Shown here one piece after another: positions 40,315 through 48,174 of a stretch of 48,174 nt of DNA (within the stretch, counting starts at the first letter, position 1; each line of letters begins with the position of its first letter). The stretch covers positions 1-48,174 of the forward strand of contig NZ_JASBRB010000026.1 of NCBI RefSeq assembly GCF_029960665.1, written 5' to 3'. A program made the position numbers and the translations under genes. The notes below the pieces were generated by a model. That model was given only the letters and a program-made list of their open reading frames with translations, was not told where the DNA came from and searched no databases. The stretch is from Pseudarthrobacter sp. AL07 (GTDB lineage Bacteria > Actinomycetota > Actinomycetes > Actinomycetales > Micrococcaceae).

Positions 40315-41856
40315 ATGGCAAGCGAAGCGGTACTAGAGGCATTTGAGGCGATAGACGCCGCTGTTGCCATGCTTCGCGACGAGGTGGCTCAATCCGGTTG
40401 CGGGTCGCCCTCGGTCTCCGACCCTCTGGCCGTCGTTGCTGACGAATGCCTGGACATCCTCGCCGGGATCGCACGGGCTGAGGCTCGGATCGCAGCATTG
40501 AAGGCGGAGGCAGCCGCTGCATATGCGGACTCGGCGCGGTCGGCGGCACCTCTGGACAGACCGGTCCAGTCGCAGGAAATGGCAATTGCGGCCGAAGTGG
40601 GCTGCGTACTGGCCATCGGCGACCGGGCCGCAGGCGCGCTGCTGGAGCAATCCTACGCTTTGGCAACATCTCTGCCACGCACTCTTGCAGCCCTTCAGGC
40701 GGGAACGGTTTCGTGGCAGCACGCCAGGGTGATGGTGGAAGAGACCGCCACCCTTGACCGCGACGCAGCCAAGGCACTGGAAGCCCACTTCCTCGATGCT
40801 GACGCGCCCAATCCTGCCTGCGGTTGCCCGGCCGGCGAGATGCCCGCCTACAGGTTCCGGCGGAAAGCCCAGACCTGGCGGGAACGCCACCACCCCGACA
40901 GCATCGAAAAACGCCACGCTAAGGGCGTCGAGGAAAGGTGCCTGGAAAATACCCCGGAGCAGGACGGCATGGCGCGGATCTCCGCCTACCTGCCCGCGGA
41001 CCAGGCGGCTGCGATCTGGAACCGCATTACCGCCATCGCGCGGGGCCTGCAGGGTCCCCAGGAGGACAGGACGCTCACGCAGCTGAGGGCAGACGTCTTC
41101 GCGACGGCAGCCCTGCGAAGCGACAGCGACAGCGGCTGCACCCGCTGCCGCAACAGCATCGGCAGCAGCGGGACTGCGGCTAGGGCGGGGGCACCCGGTC
41201 TTGCCGATATCCCCACACCCCGGGCGGAGGTCCTGATCACCGTCCCCATCTTCTCCCTGCTCGGGGTGACCGAGGAGCCGGCGATGCTTGACGGGTACGG
41301 ACCCATCCCAGCCTCCATGGCACGGGATCTGGTGGCCAACGGAGCTGACTCGTTCCACCGGGTACTCGTCGATCCGCGGGATGGGGCACCTTTGGAAATC
41401 GGCCGCACGAGTTACCGGCTTACGAAGGCCATGCGGAACTGGCTACGGATGCGCGACGGCAAATGCCCATTCCCCGGCTGCAGCAACCATTCCCTGGACA
41501 ACGAGGCAGACCACCTCCTGGCCTGGCATCACGGCGGAACCACCGGGATCAGCAACCTTGGACAGCCATGTCGCCGGCACCACAGCCTCAAACACGCCAG
41601 CGGCTGGAATCCGACGCCGGCAACAAAGAATGAGCCGCCCGGCTGGATCTCACCAACAGGACGCAAATACAAAAGCGAACACCAGGATTGGGAACCACCC
41701 CACTGGCCGCCTTCACTGGGGCCGCGAGCCGGCGAGGGGCACCGCTCTGAGCCGTATGCACCGCGGTCCACCGCCTCGCGCGGGACGGTGGACTATGTTC
41801 AGATGCCGCCATCGGCGGGAGAAGACTGCCTTCGCGCGTACCTCAGTGCAAGATGA
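40315..41856 (+). CDS. DUF222 domain HNH endonuclease
   Basis: 513 residues. N-terminal DUF222 helical domain (about 20-300) and a C-terminal HNH nuclease: C384-x4-C389 (KCPFPGCSNH), D399-H400 (EADHLLAWHHGG), N414, C419 and H422-H423. Such proteins (the 13E12 repeat family of mycobacteria) occur in many copies in actinobacterial genomes and are often linked to mobile DNA; the natural target is unknown. Start ATG 40315 (MASEAVLEAF); CATAGT lies six bases upstream as a possible -10 box of a leaderless mRNA, and no Shine-Dalgarno is seen. Its end is followed by a bidirectional terminator facing nrdF. Confidence 0.92.
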   Translation: MASEAVLEAFEAIDAAVAMLRDEVAQSGCGSPSVSDPLAVVADECLDILAGIARAEARIAALKAEAAAAYADSARSAAPLDRPVQSQEMAIAAEVGCVLAIGDRAAGALLEQSYALATSLPRTLAALQAGTVSWQHARVMVEETATLDRDAAKALEAHFLDADAPNPACGCPAGEMPAYRFRRKAQTWRERHHPDSIEKRHAKGVEERCLENTPEQDGMARISAYLPADQAAAIWNRITAIARGLQGPQEDRTLTQLRADVFATAALRSDSDSGCTRCRNSIGSSGTAARAGAPGLADIPTPRAEVLITVPIFSLLGVTEEPAMLDGYGPIPASMARDLVANGADSFHRVLVDPRDGAPLEIGRTSYRLTKAMRNWLRMRDGKCPFPGCSNHSLDNEADHLLAWHHGGTTGISNLGQPCRRHHSLKHASGWNPTPATKNEPPGWISPTGRKYKSEHQDWEPPHWPPSLGPRAGEGHRSEPYAPRSTASRGTVDYVQMPPSAGEDCLRAYLSAR

Positions 41857-41953
41857 GCTGCCGGACGAACCTGCCGGGCCTCGACCGCCGTGGGCTCCGC
41901 TGCGCCACCGCCTGTCCCGCGCGCCGGATCCACGTTGACCTGTCCCCCAACGC

Positions 41954-41990
41954 ACAAGGGACGCCGCACAAAGCGTGCGGAGTCCCTTGT
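41954..41990. terminator. Bidirectional terminator between HNH and nrdF genes
   Basis: ACAAGGGAC-G-CCGCAC pairs with GTGCGG-A-GTCCCTTGT around AAAGC: about 15 base pairs with one mismatch, followed on the plus strand by TGTTGTT. It lies between the convergent stops at 41856 and 42023. Confidence 0.85.
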
Positions 41991-42022
41991 TGTTGTCAGG
42001 TCCTTGAAGAAATTATCGGGTC

Positions 42023-43030
<1,008 letters not shown>

Positions 43031-43037
43031 TTAAGCC

Positions 43038-43067
43038 TACGACGGGGAACCATCACCCGCCGTCGTA
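43038..43067. terminator. Hairpin upstream of nrdF
   Basis: TACGACGG pairs with CCGTCGTA around a 14-base loop, 41 bp upstream of the nrdF start. On the minus strand it reads TACGACGGCGGG..., sharing ACGACGGCGGG with the terminator after nrdE. It may end transcripts of the small ORF at 43165-43287 or attenuate nrdF. Confidence 0.55.
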
Positions 43068-43164
43068 CTCATGCGTTTGTTGCGGCTGTACTTGGGACCG
43101 GAGCTGGGGCTCACCAATCATGCCGGCTCGCCCCAGCCCCGCGTCTTCTTCTAATTTCGTGATA

Positions 43165-43287
43165 CTAGTGGTACGGCCGCAAGCAGGGCTGTGGGCCGCT
43201 GCACGTCATACATCCATCGTCAGAATTCTCTTCGTCGTCCATATTGCGACGTTCCGAGCGAGGTTCCTGACAAGAGTCGTAGTTCAT
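43165..43287 (-). CDS. Candidate 40-residue acidic Cys-containing small protein between nrdE and nrdF
   Basis: Open frame on the minus strand starting at ATG 43287 with a strong Shine-Dalgarno (GGAAGGAG, nine bases before the ATG) and ending at TAG 43165. The 40 residues begin MNYDSCQEPRSERR, continue with an acidic run (MDDEENSDDG) and a C26-M-T-C29 pair plus C6 and C35, so zinc or redox binding is conceivable. No family recognised. Codon third positions are less GC-rich than in nrdE/nrdF. It is bracketed by hairpins on both sides and would be its own transcript or part of the nrdF message. Evidence is only the ribosome site and position. Confidence 0.42.
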   Translation of the reverse strand: MNYDSCQEPRSERRNMDDEENSDDGCMTCSGPQPCLRPYH

Positions 43288-43458
43288 AGAACCAGACTCC
43301 TTCCGGTGAAACTCATACCGTATCTGGTGGCGTGATCACGTCCTACGGTGCGGCCCGCCATCTGACTGATGGCGTCTCCGGAATCGTGCTACAGTCTCTC
43401 TATTCAATTACTAGAAACTCTGCACCGGACCTTCATCCGACTGTGGAGCGAGATTTGC

Positions 43459-43490
43459 GTAGGGCCGGATGTTGACGCATCCGGCCCTAC
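43459..43490. terminator. 13-bp perfect hairpin between nrdE and nrdF
   Basis: GTAGGGCCGGATG pairs exactly with CATCCGGCCCTAC around TTGACG. On the plus strand it is followed by TTCTATTT. It is the second of two strong hairpins downstream of nrdE. Confidence 0.75.
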
Positions 43491-43521
43491 TTCTATTTCC
43501 ACAGGCGAACTACCGTGGGTG

Positions 43522-43549
43522 ACGACGGCGGGCGGGCGCCCGCCGTCGT
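43522..43549. terminator. 12-bp perfect hairpin, terminator of nrdE
   Basis: ACGACGGCGGGC pairs exactly with GCCCGCCGTCGT around a four-base loop. On the minus strand it starts 28 bp after the nrdE stop, so nrdHIE transcripts probably end here. Confidence 0.8.
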
Positions 43550-43577
43550 GCGCTTCACTATTTAGTTGAATCTACAA

Positions 43578-45782
43578 CTAAAGCATACAGCTGACGCAGC
43601 CGTCCACCTCAGTTCCCTCCAGCGCGAGCTGGCGGAGACGGATGTAGTAGATGGTCTTGATGCCCTTCTTCCAGGCGTAGATCTGGGCCTTGTTGATATC
43701 GCGCGTGGTGGCGGTGTCCTTGAAGAACAGCGTCAGGGACAGGCCCTGGTCCACGTGCTGCGTGGCAGCAGCGTAGGTGTCGATGACCTTCTCGTAGCCG
43801 ATCTCGTAAGCGTCCTGGTAGTACTCCAGGTTGTCGTTCGTCAGGTACGGCGCCGGGTAGTACACGCGGCCCAGCTTGCCTTCCTTGCGGATCTCGATCT
43901 TGGACGCCACCGGGTGGATCGAGGAGGTGGAGTTGTTGATGTAGGAAATCGAGCCCGTCGGCGGCACGGCCTGCAGGTTCTGGTTGTAGATGCCGTGCTC
44001 CATAACGGAAGCCTTCAGCTCGCACCAGTCATCCTGGGTGGGGATGTGGATGTTCTTGAACAGCTCCGCAACCTTCTCGGTCTGCGGCACCCACTCCTGC
44101 TCCGTGTACTTGTCGAAGAACTCGCCCGACGCGTACTTGGACTTCTCGAAGCCGCCGAAGGTCTGCCCGGTCTGGATGGACAGCAGGTTCGAGGCGCGGA
44201 CCGCGTGGTACACCACCGAGTAGAAGTAGATGTTGGTGAAGTCCAGGCCCTCTTCGGAACCGTAGTGGACCCGCTCGCGGGCCAGGTAGCCGTGCAGGTT
44301 CATCTGGCCCAGGCCGATGGCGTGGGACTGGTCGTTGCCGCGGGCGATCGAGGGCACCGAGGTGATGTTGGACATGTCCGAGACCGCCGAGAGGGACCGG
44401 ATGGCCGTCTCGATGGTCAGGCCGAAGTCCGGGCTGTCCATCGCCTTGGCGATGTTCAGCGAACCCAGGTTGCAGGAGATGTCCTTGCCGGTCTCGGCGT
44501 AGGACAGGTCATCGTTGTACGTGGTGGGCTGGGAAACCTGGAGGATCTCCGAGCACAGGTTGGACATGATGATCTTGCCGTCGATCGGGTTTTCCCGGTT
44601 CACGGTGTCCTCGAACATGATGTACGGGTAGCCGGATTCGAACTGGATCTCGGCGAGGGTCTGGAAGAACTCGCGCGCCTTGATCTTGGTCTTCTTGATC
44701 CGGGAATCGTCCACCATCTCGTAGTACTTCTCGGTGACCGAGACATCGGAGAACGGCATGCCATAGACGCGCTCGACGTCGTACGGGGAGAACAAGTACA
44801 TGTCCTCGTCCTTCTTGGCCAGCTCGAACGTGATGTCCGGGATGACAACGCCCAGCGAGAGGGTCTTGATGCGGATCTTCTCATCCGCGTTCTCGCGCTT
44901 GGTGTCCAGGAAGCGGTAGATGTCCGGGTGGTGCGCGTGCAGGTACACCGCACCGGCACCCTGGCGGGCACCGAGCTGGTTGGCGTAGGAGAAGCTGTCC
45001 TCGAGGAGCTTCATCACGGGGATGACGCCGGAGGACTGGTTCTCGATCTGCTTGATGGGGGCGCCCACTTCGCGGATGTTGGTCAGCGCGAACGCCACAC
45101 CGCCGCCGCGCTTGGACAGCTGCAGGGCCGAGTTGATGGACCGGCCGATCGACTCCATGTTGTCTTCGATGCGGAGCAGGAAGCAGGAAACCAGTTCGCC
45201 ACGCTGGCGCTTGCCGGCGTTCAGGAAGGTCGGGGTGGCCGGCTGGAATCGGCCTTCGATGATCTCGTCCACCATCTGCAGGGCGAGCTTCTCGTCGCCG
45301 CGGGCCAGGTGCAGGGCCACCATGCAGACGCGGTCCTCGTAGCGCTCCAGGAATCGATTGCCGTCGAACGTCTTCAGCGTGTAGGAGGTGTAGAACTTGA
45401 ACGCGCCCAGGAAGGTTTCGAAGCGGAACTTCTTCTTGTACGCGCGGTTGTAGAGCTCGCGGATGAAGTTCATCGTGTACTGGTCGAGGGTTTCGCGCTC
45501 GTAGTACTGGTTCTTCACCAGGTAGTCGAGCTTCTCTTCCAGGTCATGGAAAAAGACGGTGTTGTTGTTCACGTGCTGCAGGAAGTACTGGTGTGCAGCC
45601 TCGCGGTCGGCCTCGAACTGGATCTCGCCGTTCGGACCGTACAGGTTCAGCATGGCGTTGAGCTCGTGATAGCCCAGGCCCTTATAGGCGGCCGGCATCT
45701 CGGGCTTCTCGACGGCGGCGCCTGCGCGGGTGCCCTGGCCTTCGGCCCTGGTTACTTCTGTTTCTGCGACAGTCGTGTCCAA
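43578..45782 (-). CDS. nrdE: Class Ib ribonucleotide reductase catalytic subunit NrdE
   Basis: 734 residues. Reduces ribonucleoside diphosphates to deoxy forms. Redox cysteines C200 and C437, the radical triad N408-x-C410-x-E412 (SNLCSE), and the C-terminal C729-x2-C732 pair reduced by NrdH are present. These match Salmonella NrdE C178, C388, E390, C415 with a shift of 22, so the first 22 residues are an extension. Start is uncertain: TTG 45782 overlaps nrdI by 31 nt with a weak GGA ribosome site; ATG 45695 ([10 protein letters not shown]) is the next choice and would match the family core. It follows nrdH-nrdI and ends at hairpin 43522-43549. Confidence 0.96.
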   Translation of the reverse strand: MDTTVAETEVTRAEGQGTRAGAAVEKPEMPAAYKGLGYHELNAMLNLYGPNGEIQFEADREAAHQYFLQHVNNNTVFFHDLEEKLDYLVKNQYYERETLDQYTMNFIRELYNRAYKKKFRFETFLGAFKFYTSYTLKTFDGNRFLERYEDRVCMVALHLARGDEKLALQMVDEIIEGRFQPATPTFLNAGKRQRGELVSCFLLRIEDNMESIGRSINSALQLSKRGGGVAFALTNIREVGAPIKQIENQSSGVIPVMKLLEDSFSYANQLGARQGAGAVYLHAHHPDIYRFLDTKRENADEKIRIKTLSLGVVIPDITFELAKKDEDMYLFSPYDVERVYGMPFSDVSVTEKYYEMVDDSRIKKTKIKAREFFQTLAEIQFESGYPYIMFEDTVNRENPIDGKIIMSNLCSEILQVSQPTTYNDDLSYAETGKDISCNLGSLNIAKAMDSPDFGLTIETAIRSLSAVSDMSNITSVPSIARGNDQSHAIGLGQMNLHGYLARERVHYGSEEGLDFTNIYFYSVVYHAVRASNLLSIQTGQTFGGFEKSKYASGEFFDKYTEQEWVPQTEKVAELFKNIHIPTQDDWCELKASVMEHGIYNQNLQAVPPTGSISYINNSTSSIHPVASKIEIRKEGKLGRVYYPAPYLTNDNLEYYQDAYEIGYEKVIDTYAAATQHVDQGLSLTLFFKDTATTRDINKAQIYAWKKGIKTIYYIRLRQLALEGTEVDGCVSCML

Positions 45783-46222
45783 AACGTGTCCAATCCATTG
45801 TGTACGCGGGCGACGTCTTCTGGCGTGCCCATAAGTTCAAATCTGTAAAGCCGGGGGACGTTGCACTTGGCGGCAATGATGTCCGCGGCCATGCAGTAGT
45901 TGTCCCCGAAGTTTGTGTTGCCTGCACCGATAACCCCGCGGATCAGTTGCCTGTTCTGCGGGTCGTTCAGAAAGCGGATCACCTGCTTGGGCACGGAGCC
46001 CTCTCCCCCGGTGCCCCCGTAGGTCGGCACTACCAGCACGTAAGGCCGGGTGGCGAGAAGTGGTGCATCCTTTGCATGGAGCGGGATACGTGCCAGCTCA
46101 CATCCGAGCTTCGCGACAAAGCGGCTGGTGTTCTCGGAGGTGGAGGAAAAGTAGATGAGCTGGCTCTTTGTGGTGACAGGCGCCAACGGGGCCACCTGGG
46201 CCCTGACTACTGCCAGTGCTGA
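45752..46222 (-). CDS. nrdI: NrdI flavodoxin-like protein
   Basis: 156 residues. NrdI is the flavodoxin that supplies superoxide for assembly of the manganese-tyrosyl radical of NrdF. The FMN phosphate loop is seen in [12 protein letters not shown], the second loop in VPTYGG, and the flavin-shielding [12 protein letters not shown] follows. Start GTG 46222 (MSALAVV) is preferred over GTG 46234 because AGGTGA lies five to six bases before it; the flavodoxin core itself begins only at SQLIYFSS. It lies 60 bp after nrdH and overlaps nrdE. Confidence 0.95.
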   Translation of the reverse strand, partial: SALAVVRAQVAPLAPVTTKSQLIYFSSTSENTSRFVAKLGCELARIPLHAKDAPLLATRPYVLVVPTYGGTGGEGSVPKQVIRFLNDPQNRQLIRGVIGAGNTNFGDNYCMAADIIAAKCNVPRLYRFELMGTPEDVARVHNGLDTFWTRLSQKQK

Positions 46223-46282
46223 CACGGGAGTCACCTCATGTGTGCGGATTGAAAGTTGCCAGCTGGCGGAAAGTTTAAGGCC

Positions 46283-46528
46283 TTAGGCCACGGAGGAAAC
46301 GGCAGACAGTGCCAGTTCCTCGATCTTGTCCGGACGGAAGCCTGACCAGTGGTCCTGGTCCGTGACTACAACAGGTGCCTGCATGTAGCCCAGCGCCTTA
46401 AGGCGTTCGAGGGCCTCTGCGTCCTGGGAGATATCAACGCTCTGGTAAGTGATGCCCTTTTTGTCCAACGCACGGTAGGTTGCGTTGCACTGTACACACG
46501 CAGGTTTGGTGTAAACCGTAACGGTCAT
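46283..46528 (-). CDS. nrdH: NrdH redoxin
   Basis: 81-residue glutaredoxin-like thioredoxin-reductase substrate that reduces NrdE. Seen: CVQC active site (C11, C14), the cis-Pro segment APVVV and the conserved WSGFRPDKI end. Start ATG 46528 with GGGGACAGGGAC upstream. First gene of nrdHIE; NrdR-like boxes lie 63-120 bp upstream of its start. Confidence 0.97.
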   Translation of the reverse strand: MTVTVYTKPACVQCNATYRALDKKGITYQSVDISQDAEALERLKALGYMQAPVVVTDQDHWSGFRPDKIEELALSAVSSVA

Positions 46529-46590
46529 TGTCCCTGTCCCCTTTATCGAAATCTTCGCTCGTCTTCGTCCTGCCCAAGCTGTACGTCGAT

Positions 46591-46647
46591 ACTACATGTA
46601 GTGCAGACGGCTCTTCGGAACCCCAAGATGATGTATTACAAGTATGT
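46591..46647. promoter_or_regulatory. Pair of NrdR-like boxes in the nrdH promoter
   Basis: Box 1 is TACTACATGTAGTG with the perfect core ACTACATGTAGT (46591-46602); box 2 is TATTACAAGTATGT (46634-46647), similar to it at ten of 14 positions. Centres are 44 bp apart, about four helical turns. NrdR represses ribonucleotide reductase operons when (d)ATP is high. NrdR itself is not in this window. Confidence 0.65.
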
Positions 46648-46816
46648 CATTTAACGCACTTTTAATCCACAGGCAAGCGCCCTCAAAATGTCCGGAATCC
46701 CGCCATTTTTGCGGACGAAATCCACACCCTGTGGAGTACTTAGCCACAATTAACCCCCAGCGTGTCGCGTACGGGGCGGCGTGTCGCGCGGGGCTCGAAC
46801 AGGCCAAACCGGAGTC

Positions 46817-48174
46817 TTAACTCCGTACCGTGGGCAGCGACGCCAAGAGGCCCATGGCGCGGTCGAGCAGGTCATCCATGCTTCCCCGGGCCGCTCCGGC
46901 CACAGCCTGCCTCGCCACGGCATCCGCACGGACCGTGTCCCCGGACTCCAGCGCCGCGCTGGCCTCTGCCAGGAGGATCTCAACCTGTACCCAGGTGTAC
47001 GAATCAGTGACCCGGCTGCAGAGGATCCCCGCGTTCTTCATCCACTCCAGTGCAGTATCGGCGTTGCCCTCCAGCAAATGCGTGAGCCCGATGGTCTTCG
47101 CAGCAAGGCCTTCCCAGCAGGGGTCCTGCAGCTGGTGTGCGAGCGCGAAGGTTGCCTCCGCCTGCTCCCGGACCACCCCGGGCCGTTCTCCATCGGACAG
47201 ACGGGCATGGGCCAGCCACGCTTCCGGCCAGGGCCGGAATGCCGTCCAGCGTTCGCGGCGGGCCAGTTCGCAGGATTGCCGGGCCCATTCTCCGGCCTCG
47301 TCCACGCGGCCCAGGAGGAACAGGCTTCGTGCCCCCAGTCCCAGGTTCCAGGCTTCACGCCTGACGGCACCGGCACTCCGGCTCAGCTCGACGGCGGCAG
47401 CGAACTGAGCGGCACCTGCTTCAAGCTTGCCCCAGTCGCTGAGGTTCATGGCTTCAAACCCGGCAATGGCAGCGTCGAGGGACGGATCCCCGGTTGCCAG
47501 CCCGCGGGCAGTTTCCAAGTATCCGGCGGCACTGGCCCGCCGTCCGGCGAGGATGTCAACATATGCCAGCTCCGACAGCGCCTTTGCCGTTACCGGCTCC
47601 GCGCCGGCGGCAGACGCCAGGTCTACGGCGGCGGCAAGAATGATGGAGCCTTCGTCGTCGTAGCCTCGAATTGAGTGGACGAGCGCCGCGCCAAGCTCGG
47701 TCAGGCAGCGGCTCAGCAGTTCCTTGTCGCCGGATAACTCGGCTGCGGCGGACGCTCCGCGCAGACATTCGATCCCGGCGTCGGCAGCGCCGGCTGACAG
47801 GGCGGCAAGCCCGGCCTCGCACAGGGACTGGGCGGACGCACGGGCTGAAACACCGGGTACCGGCGCCGCGACGGCGGGCCGTGCGGCCGCGCGGAGGGCC
47901 GCGGTGGGCCTTGTTCCGAGCTCGGCGGCGAACATTGCTTCGCTGGCGTCGGCCTGCCGGAGGGCAGCGGCCACATCACCGGATGAGGCCAGCGCCTTGA
48001 CCAGCAGGATGTGCGGCCCTTCTTCGAAGGGCGCCCGTGCCACCATGGCCCGGGAAAGTTCCACGGCCCGGGCGGACTGCCGGGCAGAAAGCGCCCGAAG
48101 AGCGGCCTGCCTCAGGGCGCCAGGACTCTGGACATAGCGTTTTAATTGTTGGCTGACGTTTCTTTGTTTTTGAT
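46817..48174 (-). CDS. BTAD/SARP-like transcriptional regulator, C-terminal part (runs off the window)
   Basis: 451 residues are visible. The frame has no stop between 48064 and the right edge, so the GTG at 48064 is unlikely to be the start; the upstream part (QQLKRYVQSPGALRQAALRALSARQSARAVE) continues the first BTAD helices. Seen: BTAD domain (LVKALASSGDVAAALRQADASEAMFAAELGTRPTAAL) followed by tetratricopeptide-like helical repeats rich in Ala/Leu (about the last 350 residues). The N-terminal DNA-binding domain would lie outside. BTAD proteins activate secondary-metabolism or stress genes. Stop TAA at 46817; it points away from any visible target. Confidence 0.82.
   Translation of the reverse strand, partial: QKQRNVSQQLKRYVQSPGALRQAALRALSARQSARAVELSRAMVARAPFEEGPHILLVKALASSGDVAAALRQADASEAMFAAELGTRPTAALRAAARPAVAAPVPGVSARASAQSLCEAGLAALSAGAADAGIECLRGASAAAELSGDKELLSRCLTELGAALVHSIRGYDDEGSIILAAAVDLASAAGAEPVTAKALSELAYVDILAGRRASAAGYLETARGLATGDPSLDAAIAGFEAMNLSDWGKLEAGAAQFAAAVELSRSAGAVRREAWNLGLGARSLFLLGRVDEAGEWARQSCELARRERWTAFRPWPEAWLAHARLSDGERPGVVREQAEATFALAHQLQDPCWEGLAAKTIGLTHLLEGNADTALEWMKNAGILCSRVTDSYTWVQVEILLAEASAALESGDTVRADAVARQAVAGAARGSMDDLLDRAMGLLASLPTVRS

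Noticed and set aside
43566..45848. Very long open frame on the plus strand opposite nrdE
   Set aside because: It is the mirror frame of nrdE, Val/Leu/Gly/Asp-rich without domains, and is explained by the high GC3 of nrdE.
46750..46816. Possible tRNA (GGCTCGAAC looks like part of a T arm)
   Set aside because: No cloverleaf with acceptor stem or anticodon arm could be formed around it.

Overview
The window looks like chromosomal DNA of a high-GC actinobacterium of the Arthrobacter/Pseudarthrobacter type. The reasons are GC-rich third codon positions, many GTG and TTG starts, the mycothiol genes (mycoredoxin plus S-(hydroxymethyl)mycothiol dehydrogenase), a phosphatidylinositol-phosphate synthase, the trio histidine phosphatase / DUF3090 / SCO1664, and a class Ib ribonucleotide reductase operon. 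No rRNA, tRNA, CRISPR array or transposase was found.

Layout. 1-3.73 kb, minus strand: thrS, HIT (Ap4A phosphorylase-like), pgsA and the start of pdxS, a conserved actinobacterial block. 3.85-7.74 kb, minus: SOS-type cassette of a DUF6504 protein and error-prone polymerase DnaE2 behind a LexA box. 7.8-9.8 kb: small housekeeping genes (hypothetical, chorismate mutase, VOC, SRAP). 9.97-12.03 kb, plus: mycoredoxin, mycothiol-dependent formaldehyde dehydrogenase and an MBL hydrolase, a thiol/formaldehyde detoxification unit. 12.07-20.1 kb: mixed genes (lipoate ligase-like, DUF2177, EEP nuclease, Nudix-thioesterase pair, DUF1918, DksA-like plus a short AlkD-like gene, cupin, secreted SLT protein, SelO). 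20.2-27.6 kb: a zone with three broken genes (dienelactone hydrolase, VOC, EcsC) among membrane proteins, a DAO-Rieske oxidoreductase and the phosphatase/DUF3090/SCO1664 operon.

27.7-41.9 kb is the accessory region. Two envelope-type genes face a defence island on the plus strand: a large HTH / degenerate methyltransferase / S-subunit-like fusion, hsdM, hsdS, a DUF1016 (YhcG) PDDEXK nuclease, a Phd/RelE-type toxin-antitoxin pair, hsdR and a small membrane protein. A second, convergent RelBE pair and a DUF222-HNH nuclease close the island. The operon starts behind a perfect 20-bp palindrome. The fusion protein is the best candidate for an undescribed component: it keeps the outline of an HsdM fold but not the catalytic NPPF motif.

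42-46.7 kb, minus: nrdH-nrdI-nrdE, then a hairpin-rich gap with a possible 40-residue cysteine-containing small protein, then nrdF. NrdR-like boxes lie upstream of nrdH. The right edge holds part of a BTAD/SARP-like regulator that runs off the window.
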